64,000 nucleotides of DNA from Streptomyces kurssanovii. Its GTDB lineage: Bacteria > Actinomycetota > Actinomycetes > Streptomycetales > Streptomycetaceae. Of this stretch, positions 1 through 9,300 are shown piece by piece. Numbering within the stretch: position 1 is the stretch's first letter; each line of letters begins with the position of its first letter. Made by a program: the position numbers and the translations under genes. A model generated the notes under the pieces. It searched no databases and was not told where the DNA came from. It was given only the letters and a program-made list of their open reading frames with translations. The DNA lies in assembly GCF_014649695.1 (NCBI RefSeq), contig NZ_BMTN01000023.1:1-64000 (forward strand). Direction: 5' to 3'.

Positions 1-67
1 ATTAGCTCAGCGGGAGAGCGCTTCCCTGACACGGAAGAGGTCACTGGTTCAATCCCAGTATCGCGCA
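1..67 (+). tRNA. tRNA-Val (GAC), 5' end cut by window edge
   Basis: Base-for-base identical to the complete copy at 96-167 over D arm, anticodon arm, T arm and 3' acceptor strand. The first five bases of the acceptor stem (gcgcg) lie outside the window. The anticodon loop CTGACAC places GAC at the decoding position, so it reads GUC/GUU valine codons. No CCA is encoded. Confidence 0.93.
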
Positions 68-95
68 CGCAGTACGCAGTAACGCAGGTCACCCC

Positions 96-167
96 GCGCG
101 ATTAGCTCAGCGGGAGAGCGCTTCCCTGACACGGAAGAGGTCACTGGTTCAATCCCAGTATCGCGCA
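96..167 (+). tRNA. tRNA-Val (GAC)
   Basis: Complete 72-nt cloverleaf: acceptor GCGCGAT (96-102) pairs with ATCGCGC (160-166), discriminator A167, D arm GCTC/GAGC, anticodon stem CTTCC/GGAAG around loop CTGACAC (anticodon GAC), and T arm ACTGG/CCAGT around TTCAATC. The 3' CCA is not encoded. It lies 28 nt after an identical copy, so the two are probably one transcript processed into two valine tRNAs. Confidence 0.96.
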
Positions 168-175
168 CAGCCCGG

Positions 176-205
176 AGCCCCTGACCGTCCCGACGGCCGG
201 GGGCT
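176..205 (+). terminator. Likely terminator of the tRNA-Val pair
   Basis: Imperfect hairpin: outer arms AGCCCC (176-181) and GGGGCT (200-205), inner arms CCGTC (185-189) and GACGG (192-196) around a short loop, followed by ttcgtcgt. It starts 8 nt after the second tRNA. No long T tract is seen, as is usual in Streptomyces. Confidence 0.55.
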
Positions 206-227
206 TCGTCGTGCGCCCGCGGTCGCG

Positions 228-285
228 GGAGTGCCGGAAGGGCCGGCCGGGCCAGTGGCCCGGCCGCCGCACCCGCCGGCACTCC
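228..285. terminator. Nested inverted repeats between convergent genes
   Basis: A perfect inner hairpin GGCCGGGCC-agt-GGCCCGGCC (245-265) sits inside perfect 10-bp outer arms GGAGTGCCGG (228-237) and CCGGCACTCC (276-285). It lies between the plus-strand tRNA pair and the minus-strand zinc-ribbon gene and could stop transcription from both sides. Confidence 0.5.
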
Positions 286-291
286 GGTCGC

Positions 292-582
292 TCAGGAAGA
301 GAACAGCATCCGGCCGAAGCTCCGCTGACGGTGATGCCCGTGGTGACCACCATGGTGCGGCGCGCCCCACGCCGGCGCCGGGGGCGCGGCGGGGTAGGCC
401 TGCGGGGCCTGCGGTGCCGGCGGCACGGGCGGGGCCTGCTGGGTCCACTGCGACTCCAGCCGGGTCAGCGACTCCAGCTCGCCGTAGTCGAGAAATATGC
501 CCCGGCAGCCGCTGCACTGCTCGATCTGAACACCATTGCGGTTGTACGTGTGCATCGCTGCATGGCACTTGGGACACTGCAT
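292..582 (-). CDS. TFIIB-type zinc-ribbon protein
   Basis: A 96-aa protein. Residues 1-40 form a zf-TFIIB type zinc ribbon with two cysteine knuckles, CPKC at 3-6 and CSGC at about 23-26, followed by the family's GIFLDYGELESL stretch. The second half is Pro/Ala/Gln-rich and ends in a His-rich tail (HHGGHHGHH) that could bind metal. The family is widespread in bacteria and its molecular role is not settled; binding of nucleic acid or protein is only an inference. It is a stand-alone gene, convergent with the tRNAs. Confidence 0.8.
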   Translation of the reverse strand: MQCPKCHAAMHTYNRNGVQIEQCSGCRGIFLDYGELESLTRLESQWTQQAPPVPPAPQAPQAYPAAPPAPAWGAPHHGGHHGHHRQRSFGRMLFSS

Positions 583-680
583 CGTCTGGTCAGCTCCTCG
601 CCGTTCGGTCGACGTCGCCCGGATGCATGCCCGGCGACGGTGACTTCACCCTACGACGGAGCATCGAACTCCAACTCGGG

Positions 681-1709
681 TCACAGTGTCCCGATTCGGG
701 TACAGGCGTCCAGCACCGCCCGCTCGACCTCGTCCGGTCGGCGCCCCTCCCGAGCCGCCTTCGCCAGAGCCAGCGCCGCGGTCTGCACGGTCAGCGCCCG
801 TGCGGGCACATCCAGTTGGGGCCACGGATCACCGGCGGAAGGAACGGCACCGCCTTCCGCGGCGGTGTACGCGCCGAGGAACCGCTGCCAGATCTCCGGC
901 GCCAGCAGGCCGGTCGCGAACCAGGCAGCGGGACGGGCCAGGTCCCAGGCCGGGTCGCCCAGCCCCATGTCGTCCACGTCGATCAGCAACCACGGGCCGT
1001 CCGGGGCGGGGTGGCGCACGAGCTGGCCGAGGTGCAGGTCGCCGTGGCACACCGCGTCCTGGCGCGGGGACGGCGCCTCACCCCTCGCCCAGGCCGGCAG
1101 TCGCTCCCAGGCTCGTCGCACGTCCGGCGCGGCCGGGTGGTCCGGTGCGGCCGCCTCCATGCGGGCCACGGCGGCGGCGGCCTTGGCGGGGCCGCGCATG
1201 GGTGGGAGCGGGGCTGGGCCGATGCCGGTGCGGGCTGCTGTGGCCGGGGCGGCTGCGGTGGCGCTGCGCGTGCCTGACCCCGACAGCCGGGCCGGCGCGA
1301 CGCGGTGCAGACGCGCGAGCAGGACCGCGGCCTCCTCCCAGGGCGCGGCGTCCGGGTCCGCGGGGTCGACGGGCACGCCGTAGGGCCAGGTCGTGACGGG
1401 GCGGGGGTCGTTCGGGAGCCGGCCTGCTCCCGTGCGGAGACCGGCGGGGAGGGGAGGCAGCAGGATCCCCGCCAGCGCGGGGTGGGCCGCAAGGGCGACC
1501 CGTACCTCGTGCGCCGCCCGGTCGGTGTCGGCAGCGTGTGCCTTCGCGACGGCCGCGCCGTGGCGCACGACGATGCCGTCAGGGCGGTCGGCGAGCGTCT
1601 GCGTCCCGGTGTCGTGGGCGCCGCAGGCGCGGCAGGAGCCGCGTGGTGCGGCCCGGTGCGCGGCGTCGCGGGCGACGGTGGCGAGGGCGCGTACGACTGA
1701 GGCGGTCAC
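681..1709 (-). CDS. Aminoglycoside phosphotransferase-fold kinase
   Basis: 342 aa from a GTG at 1709; the open frame extends to 1868 but homology-like sequence starts near this GTG. The C-terminal lobe carries the Brenner-type catalytic loop VCHGDLHLGQLV and the metal-binding segment LIDVDDMGLGDPAWDLARP, both hallmarks of the APH/choline-kinase fold. The N-terminus is unusual: Ala/Arg-rich with CRACGAHDTGTQTLADRP, a possible small zinc or recognition module before the N-lobe. The substrate cannot be told from sequence; antibiotic resistance should not be assumed because most chromosomal members phosphorylate unknown small molecules. It appears monocistronic. Confidence 0.75.
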   Translation of the reverse strand: MTASVVRALATVARDAAHRAAPRGSCRACGAHDTGTQTLADRPDGIVVRHGAAVAKAHAADTDRAAHEVRVALAAHPALAGILLPPLPAGLRTGAGRLPNDPRPVTTWPYGVPVDPADPDAAPWEEAAVLLARLHRVAPARLSGSGTRSATAAAPATAARTGIGPAPLPPMRGPAKAAAAVARMEAAAPDHPAAPDVRRAWERLPAWARGEAPSPRQDAVCHGDLHLGQLVRHPAPDGPWLLIDVDDMGLGDPAWDLARPAAWFATGLLAPEIWQRFLGAYTAAEGGAVPSAGDPWPQLDVPARALTVQTAALALAKAAREGRRPDEVERAVLDACTRIGTL

Positions 1710-1925
1710 GGGTGGAGCGTATCGGGCGCGTCGGTCCGGTCGGGCCGGGCCGGGTGGGGCAAGGCGGATGCATGCCCGTCGCGCCGTCGGGTGCGGGAAT
1801 GCGCGACGGCCGGTCAGCTCCCCAGCTGACCGGCCGATCGCTGCCGTCCGCCGCACCCCCGTCCCCACGGGGTTGTTGGCCGGATGTCCCCGGCCCGGAC
1901 CGCTCTTCCGGGCCCGGGGCGCCGT

Positions 1926-2129
1926 TCAGCGCCCCAGCATCACGCCTACGGACGACGCCTGTGTGACCACTGCGTCCCAGCCGCCGAAGACGACCACCAG
2001 CAGTGCCGCGAGGGGAAGGACCATCGCCGTCGCCACCAAGGGGTGGCGCGTGCCGGACTGGCGGCCGCCGAACGCGGCGGATGCCTTGCGTCCCTGCGTG
2101 CGGATCATCCGCGTTGCCGTGTCCGCCAT
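1926..2129 (-). CDS. Small single-pass membrane protein
   Basis: 67 aa. A basic N-terminus (about 30 residues with several Arg/Lys) is followed by one clear hydrophobic helix at about 31-50 (PLVATAMVLPLAALLVVVF), giving a predicted N-in topology. A good ribosome-binding site AGGAG lies 7-8 nt before the ATG, which supports a real gene. I recognise no family; function unknown. Confidence 0.6.
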   Translation of the reverse strand: MADTATRMIRTQGRKASAAFGGRQSGTRHPLVATAMVLPLAALLVVVFGGWDAVVTQASSVGVMLGR

Positions 2130-2351
2130 GGTCCTTCTCCTGTCGTGGTTGGCAGCGGCGAGTGTCTGACCTCGGGGGACGAGTGCTGCACCCGCCGCTT
2201 GACATCAACATTAGGGAAACCGAGGGCCCCGGACGTCATGCCCTCGTACCGATTACCGGGCCTCCCGGAGGATGAGCCGTCACCCCCCGGCGTACTCCCC
2301 TGGGTGGAGAGAGGCGGCGGGGAGTTGGGGTCTTCCCGGAGGGGTTGTGCG

Positions 2352-2582
2352 TCACTCCGCGGCGTCGACCCGCGGGACGGGCTGTTCCACCAGGGCCAGC
2401 ACCCGGGTGGCCATGAATCGGGCCGTCCGGACGACGGACCCGGATCGGGTGACTTCGCTCACTTCGACCACCCCTCTGCGCACCGCCGTCTCGACCCTGC
2501 GACCCGCCCGGCTTGCCACCACTTCATACGTACGGGTCGTGTCTCCCGCGTCAACGACTATCTCCACGCGGTCACCCTTCAT
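2352..2582 (-). CDS. Small conserved protein of unknown function
   Basis: 76 aa from ATG 2582. The start is set by AGGGGGA 8-9 nt upstream, although the frame stays open to 2690. The sequence is beta-rich and charged (KGDRVEIVVDAGDTTRTYEVV at the start, then VEVSEVTRSG), suggesting a small beta-barrel or ribbon fold. No membrane segment and no catalytic motif. It is divergent from the kinase gene at 2815, and the 232-bp gap between them should hold promoters for both. Confidence 0.6.
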   Translation of the reverse strand: MKGDRVEIVVDAGDTTRTYEVVASRAGRRVETAVRRGVVEVSEVTRSGSVVRTARFMATRVLALVEQPVPRVDAAE

Positions 2583-2814
2583 CGATCCAATCCCCCTTCT
2601 GCGACTGACCGTTGAGATCACGCACGGGTCAGGGAAGATGGATCCGCCCTTCGCTGACCACTGGTCAATTCTCCCACCTGGCACTGACAAACGATCCGGA
2701 CGGGAGGGCGCGGCCTATGAGCGCACCGGCGCGGGGGTACGTAAGCTGTGCCACGTCAAAAGCGGACGACCGGGCAGCGGGGTGGGGCCTCCCCACCGTA
2801 GGTAGGGGACGGAC

Positions 2815-3984
2815 ATGGCGATGATGCGGCTCCGGCGCGAGGACCCGCGTGTCGTCGGCTCGTTCAGGCTGCACCGGCGGCTGGGCGCGGGCGGGATGGG
2901 CGTCGTCTATCTGGGGTCGGACCGCAGGGGACAGCGCGTCGCGCTGAAGGTGATCAGGCCGGATCTCGCCGAGGACCAGGAGTTCCGTTCGCGTTTCGCG
3001 CGCGAGGTGTCGGCGGCGCGGCGTATCCGCGGGGGCTGCACGGCCCGGCTGGTCGCTGCGGACCTGGAGGCGGACCGGCCGTGGTTCGCCACCCAGTACG
3101 TGCCGGGCCCGTCGCTGCACGACAAGGTGGTCGAGGAGGGTCCGCTGCGGGCCGCCGACGTGGCCGCGGTGGGTGCCGCGCTCTCCGAGGGGCTGGTGGC
3201 GGTCCACGAGGCCGGTGTGGTGCACCGCGACCTGAAGCCGTCCAACATTCTGCTGTCGCCCAAGGGGCCGCGGATCATCGACTTCGGTATCGCCTGGGCC
3301 ACCGGCGCGAGCACCCTGACCCATGTGGGCACGGCCGTGGGATCGCCCGGTTTCCTGGCGCCCGAGCAGGTGCGGGGCGCGGCGGTGACGCCCGCGACCG
3401 ACGTGTTCGCGCTGGGGGCGACGCTCGCGTACGCGGCGATGGGCGACTCGCCCTTCGGGCACGGCAGTTCCGAGGTGATGCTGTACCGGGTGGTGCACGA
3501 GGAGCCGCAGCTGCACGGGGTGCACGACGCGCTGGCGCCGCTGATCTCCGCGTGCCTCGCGAAGGATCCGGAGGAGCGGCCGAGCACGCTGCAACTGTCC
3601 ATGCGGCTCAAGGAGATCGCGGCCAGGGAGGCCCAGGGCCTGCACGACGCCCGGCCGCCCGTGCAGCGGGAGCGGGTCGAGCTCAACCGGCCGACGGCGC
3701 GCTATCCGGAGCGTGCGGACCGTACCGAGCGCATGGAGCGCCGTACGGGCGGTTCGTCGGCGCCCCGGCCGCAGACGCCGTCCCGTACGGGGGGCGGGTC
3801 CCGGCCCCAGCAGCCGCGCGGCACGGCCCGTACGAACGGCCGGCCGGGCACCAGGCCCGGGGTGCGGACGACCTCGACGGGCCGGCGGCCGGCCAATCCG
3901 CGGCTGCTGCGTCAGCGGATCACCGTCTTCTTCGTGGTGACGCTGATCGTGGCGCTGGGCATCGCGGCCGCCCAGAAGCTGTGA
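2815..3984 (+). CDS. Hanks-type Ser/Thr protein kinase, C-terminal membrane anchor
   Basis: 389 aa. The kinase domain (about 16-265) is complete: Gly loop GAGGMG (24-29), Lys45 in ALKV, catalytic loop HRDLKPSN with His137-Asp139, DFG at 156-158 and the GSPGFLAPEQ activation segment. A long Arg/Pro/Gly/Thr-rich linker (about 270-365) follows, then one transmembrane helix at about 368-386 ending three residues before the C-terminus. There is therefore no extracellular sensor domain; the kinase is tail-anchored with the catalytic domain in the cytoplasm. Substrates are unknown. It converges with the RNA methyltransferase, with 4 bp between stop codons. Confidence 0.93.
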   Translation: MAMMRLRREDPRVVGSFRLHRRLGAGGMGVVYLGSDRRGQRVALKVIRPDLAEDQEFRSRFAREVSAARRIRGGCTARLVAADLEADRPWFATQYVPGPSLHDKVVEEGPLRAADVAAVGAALSEGLVAVHEAGVVHRDLKPSNILLSPKGPRIIDFGIAWATGASTLTHVGTAVGSPGFLAPEQVRGAAVTPATDVFALGATLAYAAMGDSPFGHGSSEVMLYRVVHEEPQLHGVHDALAPLISACLAKDPEERPSTLQLSMRLKEIAAREAQGLHDARPPVQRERVELNRPTARYPERADRTERMERRTGGSSAPRPQTPSRTGGGSRPQQPRGTARTNGRPGTRPGVRTTSTGRRPANPRLLRQRITVFFVVTLIVALGIAAAQKL

Positions 3985-3988
3985 CGGG

Positions 3989-4807
3989 TCAGGCTCCCGG
4001 GCGGCCGGTGGCGACCGCGTAGAACGCGACCGCGGCCGCCGCGCCCACGTTGAGCGAGTCGACGCCGTGGGACATGGGGATACGCACCCACTCGTCCGCT
4101 GCCATGAGTGCCTTGGTGGACAGCCCGTCCCCCTCGGCGCCCAGCATCAGCGCCACCCGCTCCAGGCGGTGCGGGGCGGCCTCGTCGATCGAGGTGGCCT
4201 TCTCGTCGGGGGTGAGGGCGAGCAGGCGGAAGCCCGCTTCGCGGACCGCTTCGAGGCCCTTCGGCCAGGCGTCGAGTCGTGCGTACGGCACGGAGAAGAC
4301 CGCTCCCATGGAGACCTTCACGGAACGGCGGTACAGCGGGTCGGCGCAGTCCGGTGAGAGCAGCACGGCGTCCATGCCGAGGGCGGCGGCGCTGCGGAAG
4401 ACGGCACCGATGTTGGTGTGGTCGTTGACGGACTCCATGACGACCACCCGGCGGGCCGTGCCGAGCAGTTCCGCCGCGTCCGGCAGCGGCTTGCGCTGCA
4501 TGGAGGCGAGCGCGCCGCGGTGCACGTGGTAGCCGGTGACACGTTCGGCGAGGACCGGGTCGACCGCGTAGACGGGCGCGGGGACCTCGTCGATGACGTC
4601 GCGCATCACGTCGATCCACTTGGCGGAGAGCAGCATGGAGCGCATCTCGTAGCCGGTCTGTCTGGCCCGGCGGATGACCTTCTCGCCCTCCGCGATGAAC
4701 AGGCCCTCCTCCGGTTCCCGTCGGCGGCGCAGTTCGACGTCGGTCAGGCCCGTGTAGTCCCGCAGGCGGGGGTCGTCGGGGTCGTCGATGGTGATGAGAT
4801 CGGCCAC
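3989..4807 (-). CDS. SpoU/TrmH-family RNA 2'-O-methyltransferase
   Basis: 272 aa from a GTG at 4807. An N-terminal substrate-binding region (about 1-100, with EGLFIAEGEKVIRRA) precedes a SPOUT catalytic domain (about 115-272) with the knotted SAM-binding motifs VVMESVNDHTNIGAVFRSAAALG, LMLGAEGDGL and the C-terminal IPMSHGVDSLNVGAAAAV. The family methylates ribose 2'-OH in rRNA or tRNA; the target nucleotide cannot be assigned. It lies 64 bp downstream of the siroheme gene on the same strand and may be read from it. Confidence 0.9.
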   Translation of the reverse strand: MADLITIDDPDDPRLRDYTGLTDVELRRRREPEEGLFIAEGEKVIRRARQTGYEMRSMLLSAKWIDVMRDVIDEVPAPVYAVDPVLAERVTGYHVHRGALASMQRKPLPDAAELLGTARRVVVMESVNDHTNIGAVFRSAAALGMDAVLLSPDCADPLYRRSVKVSMGAVFSVPYARLDAWPKGLEAVREAGFRLLALTPDEKATSIDEAAPHRLERVALMLGAEGDGLSTKALMAADEWVRIPMSHGVDSLNVGAAAAVAFYAVATGRPGA

Positions 4808-4871
4808 AGGGTGATACTGCCTTCTTGGATGTGCGGTGCCAACGGTTCCCGCAAGGTCGGATTACCGACGG

Positions 4872-6104
4872 TTACTTGCGCGGGCCGACGGTGACGACGT
4901 CCCCGATGACGATGACGGCGGGCGGGCGCACGTCCTCGGCCCTGACCGTCTCCGCGACGGTGGCGAGGGTGGCATCCACCCGGCGCTGGGCGGCGGTCGT
5001 TCCCTCCTGGACGAGGGCGAGCGGCGTCTCGGGTGCCTTGCCGTGCGCGATGAGGGCCTCGGCGATCGCGCCGATCTTGTCGACGCCCATGAGGATCACC
5101 AGCGTGCCGCGCAGCCGGGCGAGGGACTTCCAGTCGACGAGCGAACGCGGGTCGTCGGGCGCGACATGGCCGCTGACGACCGTGAACTCGTGGGCGACGC
5201 CCCGGTGGGTCACGGGGATGCCCGCGGCGGAGGGAACGGAGATGGAACTGGAGATGCCGGGCACGACCGTGTACGGGATGCCGGCCTCCGCGAGCGCCTG
5301 CGCCTCCTCCATGCCGCGGCCGAAGACGTACGGGTCGCCGCCCTTGAGACGGACGACGGCCTTGCCGGCCTTCGCGTGCTCGATGAGCGCGTTGTTGATG
5401 GCCTCCTGGGCCATGAACCGCCCGTAGGGGATCTTGGCGGCGTCGATGACCTCCACGTGCGGCGGGAGTTCGTCGAGGAGGTCGCGCGGGCCGAGCCGGT
5501 CGGCGATGACGACGTCCGCCTCCGCGAGCAGCCGGCGGCCGCGGACGGTGATCAGGTCCGGGTCGCCGGGGCCGCCGCCGACGAGGGCGACGAACGGGGC
5601 GCGGCTGCGGTGGTGGGGCGCGGCGAGGGTGCCGTCGCGCAGGCCCTCGACGATCGCGTCGCGCACCGCGGCCGAGCGTCGCGGGTCACGGCCGGTCAGG
5701 ACGGCGACGGTCACACCGTCGCTGCGGCCCGTCGCCGGGGTCCACGCGGTGGCGGCGTCGGCGTCGTCGCTGCGGACGCACCACGTCTTGGTGCGCTCGG
5801 CCTCCGCGGAGGCGCGGGCGTTGGCGTCGGCGTCGCCGGTGGCCACCAGGGCGTACCAGGCGTCGGCGATGTCGCCGTCCTCGTAGCGGCGGCGGGTCCA
5901 GGTGATCTCGCCGGACTCGGCCATGGCCTCCACGGACGGCGTCGCGGAAGGGGAGATCAGGGTGACATCGGCACCGGCCGCGACCAGCGCGGGAAGCCTT
6001 CGCTGGGCGACCTGCCCACCGCCGATGACGACGACGCGGCGCCCGGCGAGTCGGAGGCCGACGGGGTAGGCGGGGTGCTCGGCGTGCGGGACGTGCTCGG
6101 CCAT
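4872..6104 (-). CDS. cysG: Siroheme synthase-type fusion: precorrin-2 dehydrogenase + SUMT
   Basis: 410 aa from ATG 6104, with GAGGAG about 10 nt upstream; upstream in-frame sequence looks non-coding. Residues about 8-160 form the Met8-like NAD-dependent precorrin-2 dehydrogenase/ferrochelatase region with the Rossmann motif VVIGGGQVAQRR. Residues about 165-410 form the SAM-dependent uroporphyrinogen-III C-methyltransferase with VGGGPGDPDLIT, VRLKGGDPYVFGRG and PVTHRG. The enzyme converts uroporphyrinogen III to precorrin-2, the branch point to B12, and toward siroheme for sulfite/nitrite reductases. It is downstream of the BluB-CobT fusion and cobL on the same strand, which fits a cobalamin group. 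Confidence 0.92.
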   Translation of the reverse strand: MAEHVPHAEHPAYPVGLRLAGRRVVVIGGGQVAQRRLPALVAAGADVTLISPSATPSVEAMAESGEITWTRRRYEDGDIADAWYALVATGDADANARASAEAERTKTWCVRSDDADAATAWTPATGRSDGVTVAVLTGRDPRRSAAVRDAIVEGLRDGTLAAPHHRSRAPFVALVGGGPGDPDLITVRGRRLLAEADVVIADRLGPRDLLDELPPHVEVIDAAKIPYGRFMAQEAINNALIEHAKAGKAVVRLKGGDPYVFGRGMEEAQALAEAGIPYTVVPGISSSISVPSAAGIPVTHRGVAHEFTVVSGHVAPDDPRSLVDWKSLARLRGTLVILMGVDKIGAIAEALIAHGKAPETPLALVQEGTTAAQRRVDATLATVAETVRAEDVRPPAVIVIGDVVTVGPRK

Positions 6105-6320
6105 GACGGTGCGGCTCCTCGGGCGGTGCGGTGCGGGAGTGAGGCCGCTGCGACGGTGAAGCGGCTGGTGGGAACGGGTGAGGGTCCTGGCGAACACGAT
6201 ACGGCCCCGGTACGGGGAGCGGGCCGGACCGTTGCGGAACGGTTGCCTCCGGCGCCTGCGGCCCCGCGCGTCCGGCCCGCTGCGGACCGGATACGCGGAG
6301 CCGGACGCGCGGGCCCCGGA

Positions 6321-9300
6321 CTACTTCTCCGTGACGCCTGCCGAGTCGAAGGTCGCCACCTCGTGCATCGCCCGGGCGGCGCTCTGGACCACCGGGAGCG
6401 CCAGCAGGGCGCCCGTGCCCTCGCCGAGGCGGAGGTCCAGGTCGACCAGCGGGCGCAGACCCAGCTTGTTGAGGGCGGCCACGTGGCCGGGCTCCGCACT
6501 GCGGTGGCCCGCGATGCAGGCGGCCAGCGCCTCGGGTGCGACGGCGCGCGCGACCAGGGCGGCCGCGCCCGTGCTGACACCGTCGAGGATGACCGGGGTC
6601 CGCAGGGAGGCGCCGCCGAGGATCAGTCCGACGAGCGCGCAGTGCTCGAGGCCGCCGACGGCCGCCAGGACGCCGATCGGGTCCGCCGGGTCGGGCTGGT
6701 GGAGCTCGAGGGCACGGCGGACGACGTCGACCTTGCGGGCGTGCATCTCGTCGTTGATGCCCGTGCCGCGCCCGGTGATCTCCGACGGGTCGGCGCCCGT
6801 GTAGACGGAGATGAGGGCCGCGGACGCGGTGGTGTTGGCGATGCCCATCTCACCGGTCAGGAGCGCCTTGTTACCGGCGGCCACCAGGTCGCGGGCGGTC
6901 TCGATGCCGACCTCGATGGCGGAGAGGACCTCCTCGCGGGTCAGGGCGGGACCGGTGGTGAAGTCGGCGGTGCCCGGCCGCACCTTGCGGGGCAGCAGAC
7001 CGGGGGTGGCCGGCAGGTCGGAGGCCACGCCGACGTCGATGACGCAGACCTCGGCGCCGACCTGGTTCGCGAAGGCGTTGCAGACCGCCCCGCCGCCGAG
7101 GAAGTTGGCCACCATCTGCCCCGTGACCTCCTGCGGCCAGGCGGTGACGCCCTGGGCGTGCACACCGTGGTCGCCGGCGAAGATCGCGACGGCCGCGGGC
7201 TCGGGGATCGGCGGCGGGCACATCCGGGAGAGGCCGGAGAGCTGTGCGGAGATGATCTCCAACATGCCGAGGGCACCGGAGGGCTTGGTCATCCGCTTCT
7301 GGCGTTCCCATGCCTCGCCGAGCGCCTTGGCGTCGAGCGGGCGGATGTTGGTGACGGTCTCCTGCAGCAGGTCGTGCGGCTCCTCCCCGGGCAGCGCACG
7401 CCGGCCGTAGGTCTCCTCGTGCACGACCCAGGACAGGGGACGGCGCTTGGACCAGCCCGCCTGCATCAGCTCGGGCTCCTCCGGGAACTCGTCGACGTAC
7501 CCCACGCAGAGGTAGGCGACGACCTCGAGGTGCTCGGGCAGGCCGAGCGTGCGCACCATCTCGCGCTCGTCGAAGAAGGAGACCCAGCCGACGCCGAGGC
7601 CCTCGGCGCGGGCCGCGAGCCACAGGTTCTCCACGGCCAGGGCGGACGAGTAGGGCGCCATCTGCGGCTGGGTGTGCCGGCCGAGGGTGTGCCGGCCGCC
7701 GCGGGTGGGGTCGGCGGTGACGACGATGTTCACCGGGGTGTCGAGGATGGCCTCGATCTTCAGTTCCTTGAACTGCTTGGCCCGGCCCTTGGGCAGCGAC
7801 TTGGCGTACGCCTCACGCTGACGCTGCGCCAGTTCGTGCATGGTGCGGCGGGTCTCCGCGGAGCGGATGACGACGAAGTCCCAGGGCTGGGAGTGGCCGA
7901 CGCTGGGCGCGGTGTGCGCCGCTTCGAGCACCCTGAGGAGGACTTCGTGCGGGATGGGGTCGCTGCGGAAGCCGTTGCGGATGTCGCGGCGTTCGCGCAT
8001 CACGCGCAGGACGGCCTCGCGTTCGGCGTCGTCGTAGCCGGGTGCGGGGGCCGTCGGGGCGGCGGGCTGCGGCTCGGGCGACTCGCTCTCGTCGGAAGCC
8101 TCTGCGGCGGCCGGGGCGGCGGCGGCCGCGACGGACTGCGCCGACGGGTCGGGGGCCGCGTTCACGCCGTCCTGCGGGGCTTCCTCCTGCGGAGCCTCGG
8201 GCTCAGGGGCGTGGGCCTGCGCAACTTCGGTCTGCGGGACTTCGGTCTCAAGGGCTTCGGTCTGCGGGACTTCGGTCTGAGGAGCTTCGGCGGCCGGTGC
8301 CGTGGCCGCTTCTTCGGACGGGGCGGTCGGGGCGGACCCGTCGCCGGGTTCCGGTCCTTCCACGGTCGCCGTCGTGACGTCCGCCGAGGGCTCGTCCGTC
8401 TCCGCGGGCGCCGCCTGCGCGGCGGCCTCGACGGTCTCGGGCGCGACGGCCACCGGCTCGGGCTCGGACACGACTGCGGGAGCCGGGGCCTGTGGGGCCT
8501 CCGGCGCGCCGCCCGCCGCCTCCGGAGCCATGGCTTGCCCGGTGGCCGCGGGCTCGACGGCAGGCTGTTCGGCGACCGGCTCGGTCACGGCTTCCTGCAC
8601 GGCGGCCTCGGGCACGGCGGGCTCGACGGCCTCGGGTGCGGGCTCCTGCAGGACGGCCTGATTCGCCACGTCGGCCTCGGCCTCGGGCTGCGGCTCGGCG
8701 GGCTCGGGCGCCACGGCCGGCTCCGCCTCCGCGGCGGGCTGCTGCTCGGAGTCGCCGGTCCGGGGCCCGGGCACGGTGGCTTCCGCGTTCGCCGGTTCGG
8801 CAGCCGCGTCCGACGGGACGACCGTTTCTGCGGGCGCCGCCTGCGCGACGACGGGCGGCTGGTTCTGCGGCGGCTCCGGGTCCCACGGGGCCCCGGCCTG
8901 CGGAGGGATCTCACCGAGCTGCGGTCCGGGCAGCTCGGCGGCGGGCTCCTCACGCGGCACGTCCAGGTACTCCACGCCGGTGGCGGCGGACTGCGCCGCG
9001 GCCGGGCGGACAACCATCGGGTGCGGTGGCGTACCGGCCGGGCCGCGGTCGGCGAGCGACCGGACCACGCCGCTCGAGGTGTCGGGCACGGGCGGACCCA
9101 TGTGGAGCGGCCGGCGCGCGGGCGTCGGCATGGCGGAGGTGGCGGCGGCGGGAGTCCGTACGGCGCCGAGGTCGACGGCCTCGGAATCACGGCCGCCCGC
9201 CTCGTGGGCACCGCGCTCCTGCGCCGCGGGGGCCTGTTCCTGTTGTGTGGCGGGCGCCTCTTGCGCGACGGGGGCCGCGTGGCCGGCGACGGAGCCCGCC

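Noticed and set aside
96-167. tRNA-Val as an integration site for a mobile element
   Set aside because: No integrase, no second 3' tRNA fragment acting as attR, and normal core genes follow.
681-1868. Start of the APH-fold gene at 1868
   Set aside because: The extra 53 residues are Arg/Pro-rich, and the GTG at 1709 is closest to the conserved part.
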